From Eubacterium ruminantium (lineage in GTDB: Bacteria; Bacillota; Clostridia; Lachnospirales; Lachnospiraceae), in assembly GCA_900108205.1 (NCBI GenBank), contig FNUU01000002.1:124001-188000 (forward strand): a stretch of 64,000 nt of DNA, written 5' to 3'. The notes below the pieces were generated by a model, which had not been told where the DNA came from, ran no database searches, and saw only the letters and a program-made list of their open reading frames with translations. Position numbers and translations under genes: made by a program. Below are positions 34,849 to 45,398 of this stretch, in pieces. Numbering within the stretch: position 1 is the stretch's first letter; each line of letters begins with the position of its first letter.

Positions 34849-36831
34849 TTACTTCAAATGTATCATCAGCATCGATACGTCCGCCGGTGAAACTCCCGAA
34901 ATTCTTGAAGCCTGACCTAAGGTTTCCGGTCTGACGAGCTCCAGCTTCTGCCTTGCTTCCTTACGCAGATTCTTTACTTCACCGTAGTCAATATCCTTCG
35001 GTATCCTCTTACCCTCCATTTTAAGGAAATGATGCACCTGATCCTGCTGCCTTCTGATATATCCCTCATATTTAATAGAAATATCGATCTGTTCTTTTAT
35101 TTCTCTTAAATGCTTTCTGATATATTCCTTTTCAGCTTCATCCAGGCCCTCCTCAAAATGCTGTGTAGCTGAAGCTCTCTCTTCATCTATCTCCTCGATC
35201 ATTTCATAAGAAAGCTCCGGTCTTCTTATCAGCTCTGCCAGAGTCGTTCCGGTCTTAAGCTCCGAGCTGCCGCATTTTTTTAGAAATTCCTGAGATTTCC
35301 GGCCGGCACCGATGACAGTACCTTCCAGTCGCTCTATCTCTTTCTCTATATACTTTCTCTTCTTATCAAATAAACTGTATCTTTCATCATCGATGAGTCC
35401 TATCTCATGGCCTATCTCTGTAAGTCTCAGATCTGCATTATCCTGACGAAGAAGAAGTCTGTACTCTGCACGGCTGGTCATCATTCTGTATGGCTCGAAG
35501 GTTTCCTTCGTTACCAGATCGTCTATCAGAACGCCTATATATCCATCCGAACGCTTCAGAACTACCGGCTCTTTGCCCTGCAGAAATCTTGCGGCATTAA
35601 TACCGGCCATAAGTCCCTGTGCCGCTGCCTCCTCATAGCCTGAACTTCCGTTTATCTGGCCGGCAGAGAAAAGTCCGCTTACGGCCTTGAATTCCAGCGA
35701 TGGCTTAAGGGTTACCGCATTTATACAATCGTACTCAATGGCATATGCATTTCTTACAATCTTTGCATTCTCCAGTCCCGGAACGGTATGAACCATTTTA
35801 TACTGTACATCCTCCGGCATGGAAGAAGGCATTCCGTCCAGATACATCTCATTTGTAAATTCGCCCTCCGGCTCCAGGAAAAGCTGATGCCTGTCCTTGT
35901 CCGGAAATTTCATTATCTTATCTTCTATAGATGGACAGTATCTTGGGCCGGTGCCCTTGATAACTCCTGAATAAAGCGGAGATCTGTCTATATTTTCCCT
36001 GATCAGGGAATGTGTTTCTTCATTTGTATATGTAAGCCAGCAGGAAATCTGCTCTCTTTTTATATCTTCCTCGCAGTTCATAAATGAAAAAGGAACTATC
36101 CTCTCATCACCCTTCTGCTCGGCCATCTTTGAGAAATCTACCGAATTCTTATCAATACGAGGCGGTGTTCCGGTCTTAAACCTTCTTATTCCAATACCGG
36201 CCTCCGCCATGGAATCAGATAAATGATTTGCAGCCATAAGTCCGTTCGGACCAGTGTACTGTATTGTATCACCATATATGCAGCGCGCCTTGAGATATAC
36301 TCCCGTACAGAGTATCACTGCCTTTGCGTGATAGATTGCACCGGAAACCGTTTTAACGCCGGTTACTTTTTGCGGAATCTGATGTATGTTATTATCTGAA
36401 GCATCTCCGAAATCCGCCGCTTCACCGCCGACCGGCTCAACTATCAGCTCAGAAACCTCCTGCTGTCTCAGAGTCAGGTGTTCGGTATTCTGAAGTGTCA
36501 GCCTCATCTGCTTTGTATATTCAACTTTGTCTGCCTGGGCACGAAGGGAATGAACGGCAGGACCCTTGGAAACATTCAGCATCTTTGACTGAATGTAGGT
36601 TTTATCAATATTCCTGCCCATTTCTCCGCCGAGAGCATCCATTTCTCTTACAAGATGTCCCTTGGAGCTTCCGCCAATATTAGGATTACATGGCATAAGA
36701 GCAACACTATCCATACTTACAGTAAAAAGTATGGTCTCAAATCCCAGTCTTGCCGCTGCAAGAGCAGCCTCACAACCCGCATGACCGGCACCTACAACAA
36801 CCACATCGTAACTTTCTTCAACTACTGCCAT
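34849..36831 (-). CDS. mnmG: tRNA uridine-5-carboxymethylaminomethyl modification enzyme MnmG (GidA)
   Basis: 660 aa. The FAD-binding motif [23 protein letters not shown] is at the N-terminus. [24 protein letters not shown] and GFYPPR-type variant [13 protein letters not shown] follow, with the [17 protein letters not shown] segment and a C-terminal helical domain for MnmE. With MnmE it forms the cmnm5 modification on U34 of tRNAs. The ATG at 36831 has AGGACAGGA 6 bases upstream and gives the usual N-terminus; an in-frame ATG at 36858 overlaps the mnmE stop but has a poorer site. It is co-transcribed with mnmE. Confidence 0.96.
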   Translation of the reverse strand: MAVVEESYDVVVVGAGHAGCEAALAAARLGFETILFTVSMDSVALMPCNPNIGGSSKGHLVREMDALGGEMGRNIDKTYIQSKMLNVSKGPAVHSLRAQADKVEYTKQMRLTLQNTEHLTLRQQEVSELIVEPVGGEAADFGDASDNNIHQIPQKVTGVKTVSGAIYHAKAVILCTGVYLKARCIYGDTIQYTGPNGLMAANHLSDSMAEAGIGIRRFKTGTPPRIDKNSVDFSKMAEQKGDERIVPFSFMNCEEDIKREQISCWLTYTNEETHSLIRENIDRSPLYSGVIKGTGPRYCPSIEDKIMKFPDKDRHQLFLEPEGEFTNEMYLDGMPSSMPEDVQYKMVHTVPGLENAKIVRNAYAIEYDCINAVTLKPSLEFKAVSGLFSAGQINGSSGYEEAAAQGLMAGINAARFLQGKEPVVLKRSDGYIGVLIDDLVTKETFEPYRMMTSRAEYRLLLRQDNADLRLTEIGHEIGLIDDERYSLFDKKRKYIEKEIERLEGTVIGAGRKSQEFLKKCGSSELKTGTTLAELIRRPELSYEMIEEIDEERASATQHFEEGLDEAEKEYIRKHLREIKEQIDISIKYEGYIRRQQDQVHHFLKMEGKRIPKDIDYGEVKNLRKEARQKLELVRPETLGQASRISGVSPADVSMLMIHLK

Positions 36832-36857
36832 AATCGTTCCTGTCCTTGTCTGATTCA

Positions 36858-38255
36858 TTATTTTCCCATGCAGAATTCCGCAAAAATCTTATCTGCAAGG
36901 TCATCCTCCAGAGTTTCACCGATAACAAGTCCCAGGCTTTCATATGCAGCCATAAGGTCTATGGTATAAAAATCCTCCGGAAGCATCTGTGCAATACTAT
37001 CCTTAACCCTCTTCAACGCTTCATCAGCATTTATAAGTGCTTCCTTATGCCTTGAATTCGATATTATAATCTGATTGTTATATACAGCCTCACCCTTCAT
37101 GAACAGTTCCTTAATGAGGCTGCTCAGCTCTTCACGACCGGTATTCTCTGCAGCAGAAACCGTAAGAATCCTTGGAACACATCCGTTTGCCGCCAGAAGC
37201 TTTTCCAGCCTCTCTCTGTCGATCACCGTTTCAAGATCTTCTTTATTAATAAGGGTTATAACCGTCTTGTCAGCAAAATGACTGATGATCTCTTCATCAT
37301 TTTTATCCAGCTCTCTCGCACCGTCTGCAATAAACAGCACCAGATCAGCCTTCTCTATATTTTCGCAGGCCTTTTCCACGCCGATACGTTCCACCAGATC
37401 CTCGGTATCACGTATTCCTGCAGTATCTATAAGTTTAAGGAGCACACCCTTCAGACGCACATATTCTTCCAATGTGTCTCTGGTGGTTCCTTCAATATTC
37501 GTAACTATGGCTCTGTCTTCCTCCAGTATCATGTTCAGTATGGAAGACTTTCCGACATTTGGCTTTCCGACTATGGCAGTCCTGATGCCTTCCTTAATAA
37601 GCCTGCCGTCCTCGCAGGTATTAAGGAGTATGTCTATCTCACTTCGTACCTCATCAACATTTTTATCCAGCCTCTCCAGAAAGCCTTCAAGACTGTAATT
37701 CTCAGGATCATCCAGTGCCGACTCAATATAAGCCGTATCATAGAGTATCTTCTCTCTGAGGGAAATTATCTTCTTCTTAAGTCCGCCTCTAAGCTGATTC
37801 ATGGATGCACTGAGGGCTGCATTTCCCTCTGCATTTATTACGTCCATTACTGCCTCAGCTTCAGACATATCGATTCTGCCGCCCATATAGGCGCGCTTCG
37901 TAAATTCGCCGGGTTCGGCGATACGTGCACCTTCTGCAATAAGCAGCTCCAGCACCTTCTGGAGGAGAAATGCATTTCCGTGGCAGTCCAGCTCAACCGT
38001 ATCCTCCGTAGTATATGAATGAGGTGCCTTCATAACAAGGGCTATGGCCTCATCCACCACCTGATCGCCGGCTCTTCTGTTAACGATATTTCCAAATGCA
38101 GCAGTATAGGTCTCCATCTCGGAAATACGTTTTTTCCCTTTAAAAACCTTATCACATATAGAAATGGCGTCTTCACCGCTGACTCTGATGATTCCGATAC
38201 CGGAACCACCCATTCCACCTGTTGCAATTGCACAAATTGTATCCTTAACAGACAT
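36858..38255 (-). CDS. mnmE: tRNA modification GTPase MnmE (TrmE)
   Basis: 465 aa. The N-terminal formyl-THF-binding domain starts [23 protein letters not shown] helical domain follows, with a G domain inserted into it: GKPNVGKSS, the switch TTRDT, DTAG and NKED. The C-terminal CMGK carries the conserved cysteine. It works with MnmG on the wobble uridine. The ATG at 38255 has GGAGA 7 bases upstream, while the longer frame begins at a TTG. The gene is first in the mnmE-mnmG-exonuclease unit. There is no rpmH, rnpA, yidC or jag upstream, unlike the common origin-proximal order. Confidence 0.96.
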   Translation of the reverse strand: MSVKDTICAIATGGMGGSGIGIIRVSGEDAISICDKVFKGKKRISEMETYTAAFGNIVNRRAGDQVVDEAIALVMKAPHSYTTEDTVELDCHGNAFLLQKVLELLIAEGARIAEPGEFTKRAYMGGRIDMSEAEAVMDVINAEGNAALSASMNQLRGGLKKKIISLREKILYDTAYIESALDDPENYSLEGFLERLDKNVDEVRSEIDILLNTCEDGRLIKEGIRTAIVGKPNVGKSSILNMILEEDRAIVTNIEGTTRDTLEEYVRLKGVLLKLIDTAGIRDTEDLVERIGVEKACENIEKADLVLFIADGARELDKNDEEIISHFADKTVITLINKEDLETVIDRERLEKLLAANGCVPRILTVSAAENTGREELSSLIKELFMKGEAVYNNQIIISNSRHKEALINADEALKRVKDSIAQMLPEDFYTIDLMAAYESLGLVIGETLEDDLADKIFAEFCMGK

Positions 38256-38282
38256 TTTCAAATCTCCAAACAAATATCTTAC

Positions 38283-38313
38283 ATTATGAGAAGCAAAAAC
38301 CGCATCTCATAAT
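38283..38313 (-). repeat. Repeat A copy 8 (single hairpin remnant)
   Basis: Only ATTATGAGAAGC...GCATCTCATAAT of family A remains, 28 bases upstream of mnmE. Confidence 0.7.
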
Positions 38314-38432
38314 CATATATATCAAACAATAAGGCTTTTATACTGTACTCTCAGATAAATACACACTATCTTTACAATTATAAACATATTTACATAATCC
38401 CGCAAGTATCAAAATACCTTATATAGTCACCA

Positions 38433-38510
38433 AATGCCTGCAGTCGAATATATACCACCATCACTTCATGCGACTTCGTCACCTGGTGATGGGTGCATAT
38501 ATTCTGCAGT
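38433..38510. other. Long imperfect hairpin in the mnmE upstream region
   Basis: CTGCAGTCGAATATATACC...CCATCAC on the left faces GTGATGG...GCATATATTCTGCAG on the right, giving an interrupted inverted repeat of about 25 bp arms. The loop contains TGCGACTTCGTC. It is not part of families A or B. The gap 38256-38667 otherwise holds the repeat A remnant and a terminator. Confidence 0.55.
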
Positions 38511-38536
38511 CGCTTGGCTCATTATCTACACACTTT

Positions 38537-38569
38537 AAAAGGTGCATATCACCCGGATATGCACCTTTT
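38537..38569 (-). terminator. Strong terminator-like hairpin
   Basis: AAAAGGTGCATATC pairs perfectly with GATATGCACCTTTT over a 5-base loop. It lies downstream of the minus-strand gene ending at 38668. The T-run is short. Confidence 0.7.
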
Positions 38570-38667
38570 AAGTAATCAGGCACAGAGGCTGAATCATCAG
38601 TCCCCCTGCCTATATATTATTGTATCATGAGAATAATCTTTATGATATATCTTCTCTATGGTATCTC

Positions 38668-39276
38668 TTAGTTCTCCTTCTCATATAAGAAACCGAGCAC
38701 AGCTCTTGCAATAATAGCGATGAGTCCGAGAAGAATGAGCCAGAATGAGATTCCCCATCCGCCGCTGACTTTGCTGCCACCAAATGCGCTGAGAAGACCA
38801 TTCATACTCTTTGTAAGAGAAATCATACTTCTGAATTCCTTAACATTGCTGTTGCACATGATGAGGATAAGTGAAAGAAGTCCAAGTCCCGGAAGATAGA
38901 ACTGCCAGAATGGAAGTCCCTTAATCATATCCTTAACTGCAGGAACAAGTTCAAGAGCTACCATACCACCAGCAACGATGATAAGGAAGATTGCCCAAAC
39001 CTTAAGAGCTCCTGATCCACTTGAGAAGAGACCTACTGATTCACTTTCACCTTTTGACTTCATATACAGAAGTCTTGGAATAACAGTACCAAGAAATACA
39101 AGACCTGCTCCACCAAATGTTATAAATTTGAAAAACTCTGTCGGAATTGGTGAACTCTTTGCAGTTGCTCCCATTCCTGCTCCAGGATATGTACCCATTG
39201 TCGGAACAGGTGCACCGCAATTCTGACATGCCGGAGCTCCATCCATGATCTCAGCACCACAATTGTTACATCTCAT
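38668..39276 (-). CDS. Zinc-ribbon protein with four membrane helices
   Basis: 202 aa. The N-terminal zinc ribbon CNNCGAEIMDGAPACQNC leads to a short G/A/P-rich linker (about 24-45) and four hydrophobic helices (ITFGGAGLVFLGTVI, VWAIFLIIVAGGMVALEL, FYLPGLGLLSLILIM, FWLILLGLIAIIARAVLGFL). No enzymatic motif is visible. GGAGG is 8 bases before the ATG, and a small hairpin (GCAGCC TTTT GGCTGC, 39300-39315) lies further up in the leader. It is close in plan to the 301-aa protein at 50147, so both are probably members of one paralogous family. The function is unknown. Confidence 0.8.
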   Translation of the reverse strand: MRCNNCGAEIMDGAPACQNCGAPVPTMGTYPGAGMGATAKSSPIPTEFFKFITFGGAGLVFLGTVIPRLLYMKSKGESESVGLFSSGSGALKVWAIFLIIVAGGMVALELVPAVKDMIKGLPFWQFYLPGLGLLSLILIMCNSNVKEFRSMISLTKSMNGLLSAFGGSKVSGGWGISFWLILLGLIAIIARAVLGFLYEKEN

Positions 39277-39658
39277 GCTTTTAACCTCCTTTTATTGAGG
39301 CAGCCTTTTGGCTGCAGTAAAACAGAAAACACTGGTCTAAAATTTGTTCTCTGCTGTTCTCTGTCGAAGCAGTCCGCTTAAACTCCTTCGAGCATATATA
39401 CAACAAATACCCTATCGTCACCTTTTCTAAATGACAAAACCCTATTTCATTGCATATAATCACGGTTACTCTATCACACTTTGTTCACATTTTCAATAGC
39501 AAATACACAAAATATAGTGAAACTATCATTTTAACCAAATTTTTTAGTGCAAACTGCATAAAACCAGAAAACAAATACTCTTTTTATATTTTCATGGTTT
39601 TTTTATGATTAATGTATTATACTTTAATATAGTTTCTGAACAAAAGGAGGAAATGCTT

Positions 39659-40330
39659 ATGTCAAAGAAAAATGCAAACGACAAGGACGTAACCGTCAGT
39701 AAGATCAAGCTCATAAGAACGATAGTCATTTCTGTTATAGTCCTGTTTATTCTTATATTTTTTATGAAGAAGTTCGATGAATATATCAAAGCAAGGCGAC
39801 AGCCGGCGCTTTCAGCCCAGAAGCTTACAGAGCAGCTTGTAGCCTGCAGCGACCTTACCGCCGCTGAGATTATATACAACGGCGTTGTACGTTTTGACGA
39901 CGGCGGCATCCCTCTCATCAATGAGAAGAGCTTCCTGATGATGTACTCTGCCAGAGTGAAGGCCGGTATCGATATTTCCCAGGTAAATGTATCTGTAACC
40001 GATAATAAAGTAATTGTTACCCTTCCTGAGGTAAGAGTTCTGGACCTTATAGTAGAAAATAATTCTCTTGAATTCTATGACAAGAGCTCGTCTCTCTTCA
40101 ATCAGGTTCAGCAGGAGGATGTTGTTACTGCAGTACTGTATGCTGAGGATGATGTCAGAAATCACGCAGACATCGAGGGCCTTCTTAATAAGGCCAAGGT
40201 TCAGACCGAAAGCCTTATAAGAAATATGATAGCTCCCGTCGCAGGCGATCGAGAGCTTATCATAAGATATGTTGATGAAGTTGAAAAAGAGGAAAAAGAC
40301 GGTAAATCAACTACAGAATCTAAAAAATAG
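39659..40330 (+). CDS. DUF4230-family single-pass membrane protein
   Basis: 223 aa. One N-terminal helix (TIVISVIVLFILIFFM, about 18-36) is followed by an extracytoplasmic domain: TEQLVACSDLTAAEIIYNGVVRF, then SFLMMYSARVKAGIDISQVNVSV and TVTLPEVRVLDLIVENNS-like strands, matching DUF4230 as I know it. The family function is unknown. The ATG at 39659 is chosen because GGAGG lies 8 bases upstream; another ATG only 2 bases behind the GGAGG is too close. It is transcribed alone, divergently from the zinc-ribbon gene, with a 382-base AT-rich gap between them in which I find nothing beyond leader sequences. Confidence 0.8.
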   Translation: MSKKNANDKDVTVSKIKLIRTIVISVIVLFILIFFMKKFDEYIKARRQPALSAQKLTEQLVACSDLTAAEIIYNGVVRFDDGGIPLINEKSFLMMYSARVKAGIDISQVNVSVTDNKVIVTLPEVRVLDLIVENNSLEFYDKSSSLFNQVQQEDVVTAVLYAEDDVRNHADIEGLLNKAKVQTESLIRNMIAPVAGDRELIIRYVDEVEKEEKDGKSTTESKK

Positions 40331-40387
40331 CATTTGAATCTGTTAATCGATATATTTACAGCCCTTTCATCGGCAGGATCGACAAAA

Positions 40388-42643
40388 TTACCTTCTGCCT
40401 CTGATGATCTGACGGCTGTAGATATATGTGATCACAAAATATCCGCCATAGATAATACCGATTATTAAGGACGTAAAGATTATCGAGCCCAGAATATGGT
40501 ATTTTCCAAAAATGATAAGGGTCTTATTGATAAACTTTATTCCAAATATTGAATGGAACAGCGCCAGAAGCATCGGGAGCAGGAAGAATATACCCTGCTG
40601 GCGGAAGAGAGAACCATTTATGTCCTTCTCATCCGCTCCGAGTCTGCGGAGCATTTCATATCTTTCATAACTGTCTGCGCTGTCGGAAAGTGCCTTGAGC
40701 GCAAGGATTACAGCACTGGTTATAAGGAATACTATTCCGAGATAAAGAGACAGGAAGGTTGCCATAGCACCGAAGCCAATGGAACTGTTATAAACTTCTT
40801 CCTTGGAAGACATTACCATTCCATCTGTCAGGAGTTTAAAATCGCGGCTCTCAATCTCATAATCAATATCAAACACACGCTTTGAAAGCTCCCTGTAGAT
40901 ATCCTCCTTAGACATACCCTCTATCTCATTAAAGTCGCCTGTAAGTACTCTCTGGCGAAGCATTGCCTTATCTCCGGCCGCTTCAATTACCGAATCCGGT
41001 ACTACAAAGAAACCTTCATTTTCCGCTGCAGAAGCTATCCAGTATGAACCACTTATACATTTCTTTCCGGCAGGCATCAGAGTTTTTCCATATACCTCAA
41101 TCTCCTGCCCGTTTCTAAGAGCCTCATTTCTTTTTGACGCTACCTCTTCGATATCGACAACGATAGCATATTCATCCTCGGCAAGATGTATTTTTTTTGT
41201 TCCTCTCAGCTCTGCGAGACGGTTATAATCCGAAAGTTTGATCACTTCCTCATGGACACCGGAAGACTCGCTGCCAAAATACGATACTCCGCCGGAGGCT
41301 TCAAATACGCTGCCAAGGCTCTTTTCAAATGTTAATCCCGGCGTATAATATATATTCAGGATCATATAATCCTTGAAATATTTGTCATAATCTATATTGA
41401 ACTCATCAAAATAGTTCCAGTTGTTGCTGATCTTAACACGTTCAGCTATCAGATTAAGGCCCTCATCGCTGCTGTTTCCGGCTTCTGACCATATTTCATA
41501 AGGAGTTTTTCCGATAAATACAGCTTCATTTACTTCCACTCCAAGATCTGCCGTTTCAGGATCTGCATCCGGGTTAGTGAAACCTCTGATACCATTCTCA
41601 GATCCATCCATACTTAATACCATTCCATAATTAGATATAACTTCACAGAAAACATCATTTGGAGCAAACTTTTTCAGATTTTCATTCATCGTATTTCTGA
41701 GAGAAAATGCAGCCGAAAGTCCGCTTATGGTAAAGAAAAGCAGGAGGCATATGATAGTCATTGACAGTACCATGGTATTTACCGCACTGCTCAGCTGGCG
41801 AAGTGTAAAGGTGTTAAGCTTCTTAAAATATGTTTTCTTAAGACACATCACAAGACGGAGAAGCAATCCCGACACTGACCAGAATATGAAAAATGTAGAA
41901 ACAGCACCAAGTGCTATCGCAAGGATGAATTTTTTAAAATCCATACCTGCCATACCCATTTTTTCACTGAGCACAATATGATATGCGATTCCCAGAACAA
42001 CAGCTGATACAACAAATATGATTGAGCATAAAACCGGATTCTTCAGCTTCAGCTTTTCACTCTTCTTTGATGACTGTATCAGATTGATCAGCTTGTTTTT
42101 ACCAACCATGATAGTATCAAAAATGATAACTATGATGTAAATAATCGTAAAATTGATTATTGTCTTTATAATGGCGCCTGAAGAAATGACAAATTTAAAG
42201 TAGGACATGTTGGTTGCAAAAAGATTTATTACAAGCGCACTCATTAACTGTGAAAGCCCAATTCCTATAACCAGTCCGATTACAAGGGAGATGAAACCGA
42301 TGATAATAGTCTCAATAAACATAAGAGCTGCAATACTTCCCTTGCTCATTCCCAGAAGCATGTAGGTTGCAAATTCTTTATTTCTTCTTTTCATAAGGAA
42401 GCGACTGGCAAAAACTATAAGCAGCCCAAGAACCACCGCAACAAAAACACTCAGGCTGGAGAGAACCGTTCCGAGGAGCACTGCCTGCTCTCTTCTGTCA
42501 GCTGAAATAGCGAGAAATACAGTCTGATCCTCGATTGCATTAAATACATAAAAAACCGATACACCAATGATCAGCGTAAAGAAATAAATAGCATAATCAC
42601 GAATACTTTTTTTGATATTTTTTAAAGCCATTTTAAAGAGCAT
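40388..42643 (-). CDS. BceB-type ABC transporter permease (FtsX family)
   Basis: 751 aa with ten hydrophobic helices in the BceB pattern: one at the N-terminus, several pairs, a large extracellular domain of about 220 residues between helices seven and eight (about 330-550), and a last FtsX-like bundle. MALKNIKKSIRDYAIYFFTLIIGVSVFYVFNAIEDQ is characteristic of this class at the N-terminus. These permeases detect cell-wall-active peptides such as bacitracin and move or free them. The start overlaps the ATPase stop by 11 bases, with GGAGGTG upstream. It is the last gene of the four-gene module. Confidence 0.92.
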   Translation of the reverse strand: MLFKMALKNIKKSIRDYAIYFFTLIIGVSVFYVFNAIEDQTVFLAISADRREQAVLLGTVLSSLSVFVAVVLGLLIVFASRFLMKRRNKEFATYMLLGMSKGSIAALMFIETIIIGFISLVIGLVIGIGLSQLMSALVINLFATNMSYFKFVISSGAIIKTIINFTIIYIIVIIFDTIMVGKNKLINLIQSSKKSEKLKLKNPVLCSIIFVVSAVVLGIAYHIVLSEKMGMAGMDFKKFILAIALGAVSTFFIFWSVSGLLLRLVMCLKKTYFKKLNTFTLRQLSSAVNTMVLSMTIICLLLFFTISGLSAAFSLRNTMNENLKKFAPNDVFCEVISNYGMVLSMDGSENGIRGFTNPDADPETADLGVEVNEAVFIGKTPYEIWSEAGNSSDEGLNLIAERVKISNNWNYFDEFNIDYDKYFKDYMILNIYYTPGLTFEKSLGSVFEASGGVSYFGSESSGVHEEVIKLSDYNRLAELRGTKKIHLAEDEYAIVVDIEEVASKRNEALRNGQEIEVYGKTLMPAGKKCISGSYWIASAAENEGFFVVPDSVIEAAGDKAMLRQRVLTGDFNEIEGMSKEDIYRELSKRVFDIDYEIESRDFKLLTDGMVMSSKEEVYNSSIGFGAMATFLSLYLGIVFLITSAVILALKALSDSADSYERYEMLRRLGADEKDINGSLFRQQGIFFLLPMLLALFHSIFGIKFINKTLIIFGKYHILGSIIFTSLIIGIIYGGYFVITYIYSRQIIRGRR

Positions 42644-43400
42644 CGCTTACATCACCTCCAAGAAGAGTGACAACATCGATGATCTTGTCAAAAAACTGCT
42701 TTCTGTTATCATTTCCACGAATGATCTCATGAAAGATCTTTCCGTCTCGTAAAAATAAGACTCTCTTTGAATAGCTTGCCGTAAATGAATCATGTGTTAC
42801 CATCATTATGGTGGCAGACAGCTCTTCATTTAAGAATTTAATCCTTTCAAGAAGAAGCTTTGAGGACTTACTGTCAAGAGCTCCTGTCGGTTCATCAGCA
42901 AGAATAAGGCTTGGATTAGTAATGATGGCTCTTGCCGAAGCAATCCTCTGCTTCTGACCGCCCGACATCTGGTACGGATATTTTTCCAGAACATCGGTAA
43001 CTCCCAGCTCTTCAGCCACATATTTCACCTTCTCGTCTATCTCCGAAACCGGTGCACCCTTGATAGACAGAGCAAGCGCGATATTTTCATATCCTGTAAG
43101 AGTATCCAGAAGGTTGAAATCCTGAAAGATAAATCCCAGCTTATCTCTCCTGAATCTGTTGAGTTCCTTACCTTTAAGAGTAGTTATATCAATATCTTCA
43201 AGATAGATATTACCGGCTGTTACCTTATCTATAGTTGATATACAGTTGAGAAGAGTTGTCTTTCCGCTTCCTGACGCACCCATTATTGCGACAAATTCGC
43301 CCTTATCAACTGTGAAGGAAATGTCATCCAGAGCCTTGGTCAGACTGGATTTATTTCCGTAATATTTTTCTATATTTTTGATTCTAAGTAATGGTTCCAT
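42633..43400 (-). CDS. BceA-type ABC transporter ATP-binding protein
   Basis: 255 aa. Walker A GASGSGKTT (41-49), Q-loop region FIFQDFNLLDTLTGYENIALAL, signature MSGGQKQRIASARAI and Walker B LILADEPTGALDSKS, all complete. It powers the permease encoded downstream. The ATG at 43400 has AAGGAGG 8 bases upstream; the frame extends to 43418 but would cover that site. It is the third gene of a regulator-kinase-ATPase-permease module, and its last codons overlap the permease start. Confidence 0.95.
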   Translation of the reverse strand: MEPLLRIKNIEKYYGNKSSLTKALDDISFTVDKGEFVAIMGASGSGKTTLLNCISTIDKVTAGNIYLEDIDITTLKGKELNRFRRDKLGFIFQDFNLLDTLTGYENIALALSIKGAPVSEIDEKVKYVAEELGVTDVLEKYPYQMSGGQKQRIASARAIITNPSLILADEPTGALDSKSSKLLLERIKFLNEELSATIMMVTHDSFTASYSKRVLFLRDGKIFHEIIRGNDNRKQFFDKIIDVVTLLGGDVSDAL

Positions 43401-43514
43401 CCTATGGACCTCCTTCATATATTTCGGTCTTCTCTGACCTTCTGAAAAGACTTTACCTCATCTTTTGAATTTGGTCGCTGTTCTAATATTACCTAACATT
43501 ACAAAATTGTAATG

Positions 43515-44555
43515 TTACCCCGTAATCTTGTATATGTCATTTTTCCCGAAAATGATCATCATGTCGGTATATTCACCATAAACCGACTCACAGGCAACCT
43601 TGTGCCCCAGCTTATCACACATTTTCTTAACGAGATACAGGCCCATGCCTGTGGAACCAAATGACGAATTTTCCCTGCCATTTTCTCCTGTGAAGGCTTT
43701 CTCCCAGATTCTTCCGATATCCTTCTCAGGAATTCCGATGCCATTATCACGAAAATGCAGGATAACATTCCCATCCTTTTCATCTGAAAAAATGCTTATC
43801 GTTGGCTCCGGCCGCCCCTCAGTATATCTGAGACTGTTGCTTATAAACTGCGCGAGCATGAATTCCAGCCATTTTCCATCTGTAATCACAGTCCTTCCGA
43901 TGTCTGAAACCTTAAGCTCCACCCCTCGTTCCTGAATGTCCGGACGATATTTGGACAGAACTGCCGACACGATACGACTAAGCTTCTCTTCTTTAAATAT
44001 ATAATCCTTCTCGGAATTCTCGCTTCTGGCATAATAAAGCACCTGATCCGCAAACTCATTTATCCTTCGGACCCTTGCTTCCAGAGCATTTATCTCCTCC
44101 GAGTCTTCCATCTTTTCACTGATATTTTTAATGCTAAGCAGGAGGCTCGCAATAGGAAGCTTAACCTCGTGGACCCACATTTCTATATATTCCTTAAAAT
44201 TAACGGCATAGCGTCTGGCTCCGGCCACATTTTCATACATGGATTTATCCAGCTCACTGATAATCTCATACATTATCTTCCCCTCATAAAACTGAGGCTC
44301 TGTAAGAGTTTCCGCCAGCAGATACTTCTGATCCAGCTCCCTCAGATTATCCATCAGACCGCTGTAAAACCTTCTCTTTCTGAAATACCCCCGAAGCATT
44401 ATAGTTCCAAATAAAATAATCAGGATCAGGCTTACCGCCATAGACAGCTCTCTGGACACATTAAAAGCACTCATAAAAATCGCTATCATTATGAGTGCAA
44501 TAATCTCCAATATAATATCAACAATATGATCTTTTATATAATCTCTTAACCTCAC
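43515..44555 (-). CDS. BceS-type intramembrane-sensing histidine kinase
   Basis: 346 aa. There are two membrane helices in residues 12-55 with almost no extracellular loop, the mark of kinases that listen to the BceAB transporter rather than to a ligand. The H-box is MWVHEVKLPIA with H129. The ATPase part shows FISNSLRYTEG, FRDNGIGIPEKD and GSTGMGLYLVKK. The start is a GTG with GGGAG 9 bases upstream. It lies 15 bases behind the response regulator gene, its obvious partner. It should phosphorylate that regulator when a peptide antibiotic is bound by the transporter. Confidence 0.93.
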   Translation of the reverse strand: MRLRDYIKDHIVDIILEIIALIMIAIFMSAFNVSRELSMAVSLILIILFGTIMLRGYFRKRRFYSGLMDNLRELDQKYLLAETLTEPQFYEGKIMYEIISELDKSMYENVAGARRYAVNFKEYIEMWVHEVKLPIASLLLSIKNISEKMEDSEEINALEARVRRINEFADQVLYYARSENSEKDYIFKEEKLSRIVSAVLSKYRPDIQERGVELKVSDIGRTVITDGKWLEFMLAQFISNSLRYTEGRPEPTISIFSDEKDGNVILHFRDNGIGIPEKDIGRIWEKAFTGENGRENSSFGSTGMGLYLVKKMCDKLGHKVACESVYGEYTDMMIIFGKNDIYKITG

Positions 44556-44570
44556 TGGTCGATACTCCCT

Positions 44571-45242
44571 CTACCTCAGTACATATCCCTGCTTCTTCCT
44601 GGTTTCGATTGCGTCCGGTATACCCAGCTCCTGAAGCTTTGCCCTAAGGCGGCTGATATTAACCGTAAGTGCGTTATCATTTATATACTCCTCGCTGTCC
44701 CAGAGCTTTGTCATGATCATATCTCTCGAAACTATCTCGCCCCTTCTCTCCATAAGGATCTCGAAAATGATCATTTCATTCTTGGTGAGTATCATCTCTC
44801 TCGATCCGTCCGAAAGACTGCCCTTCGCATAATTAACTGTAAAGCCATTATACTCCGGCGCCGATGAGCCGCTGCCCTGCTTGTTGTATCTCTTAAGAAC
44901 CGCTGCGATCCTAAGCAATAAAATTGTAGGATTATACGGCTTGGTTATATAATCATCCGCACCATAACTCATGGAAAGCACCTCATCCACCTCGGAATTC
45001 TTACTCGTAACCATGATCACAGGCGTATCGATCACCTTCCTAAGCTCTGCCAGCAACTGCTCACCATTCATAAATGGTATATTTATATCCATCAAAATGA
45101 GGTCTGCCCCGAAAGAAAGTATTTCCTCTTTCGCATTCTTAAAATCCTTAACAGCACTTACCTCATAACCGGAATTACCAAGGAACTCCGACAGCTCATC
45201 TCTTATTGACTTTTCGTCCTCTACAATACATATCTTATACAT
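44571..45242 (-). CDS. BceR-type OmpR-family response regulator
   Basis: 223 aa. The receiver domain begins MYKICIVEDEKSIRDEL, with phosphoacceptor D52 in LILMDINIPFMNG and TSKN near the switch Ser/Thr. The C-terminal winged helix is of the OmpR/PhoB type (LTKNEMIIFEILMERRGEIVSRDMIMTKLWDS). It should activate the downstream transporter genes. The ATG at 45242 gives the normal N-terminus of the family; a longer frame to 45293 exists, and the ribosome site (GGTG, 7 bases upstream) is weak. The 320-base gap upstream contains a hairpin at 45367-45398 and no other gene. Confidence 0.92.
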   Translation of the reverse strand: MYKICIVEDEKSIRDELSEFLGNSGYEVSAVKDFKNAKEEILSFGADLILMDINIPFMNGEQLLAELRKVIDTPVIMVTSKNSEVDEVLSMSYGADDYITKPYNPTILLLRIAAVLKRYNKQGSGSSAPEYNGFTVNYAKGSLSDGSREMILTKNEMIIFEILMERRGEIVSRDMIMTKLWDSEEYINDNALTVNISRLRAKLQELGIPDAIETRKKQGYVLR

Positions 45243-45366
45243 TAAATTACACCATTCCATTATAAATCTGGCAGCACTGACAATTTCAAACATCCGTATG
45301 TCTGCATATTACCGCATATCCACTGCGCTGATGTTTGTATATTTATACTTCCGCATACACGCAAAT

Positions 45367-45398
45367 GAACTACCCGGAGAAAGTACTCCGAGTAGTTC
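45367..45398. other. Perfect-arm hairpin upstream of the BceRSAB module
   Basis: GAACTACCCGGAG pairs with CTCCGAGTAGTTC around a 6-base loop with one mismatch. No T-run follows on either strand, so a terminator is doubtful. It may be an operator or leader structure for the regulator gene. Confidence 0.5.

Noticed and set aside
42633..45242. A resistance operon with a known drug specificity
   Set aside because: The module is clearly BceRSAB-like, but the peptide it detects cannot be read from sequence, so no specific antibiotic is named.
45367..45398. Terminator upstream of the BceRSAB module
   Set aside because: The hairpin is good but no T-run follows on either strand; recorded only as a structure.
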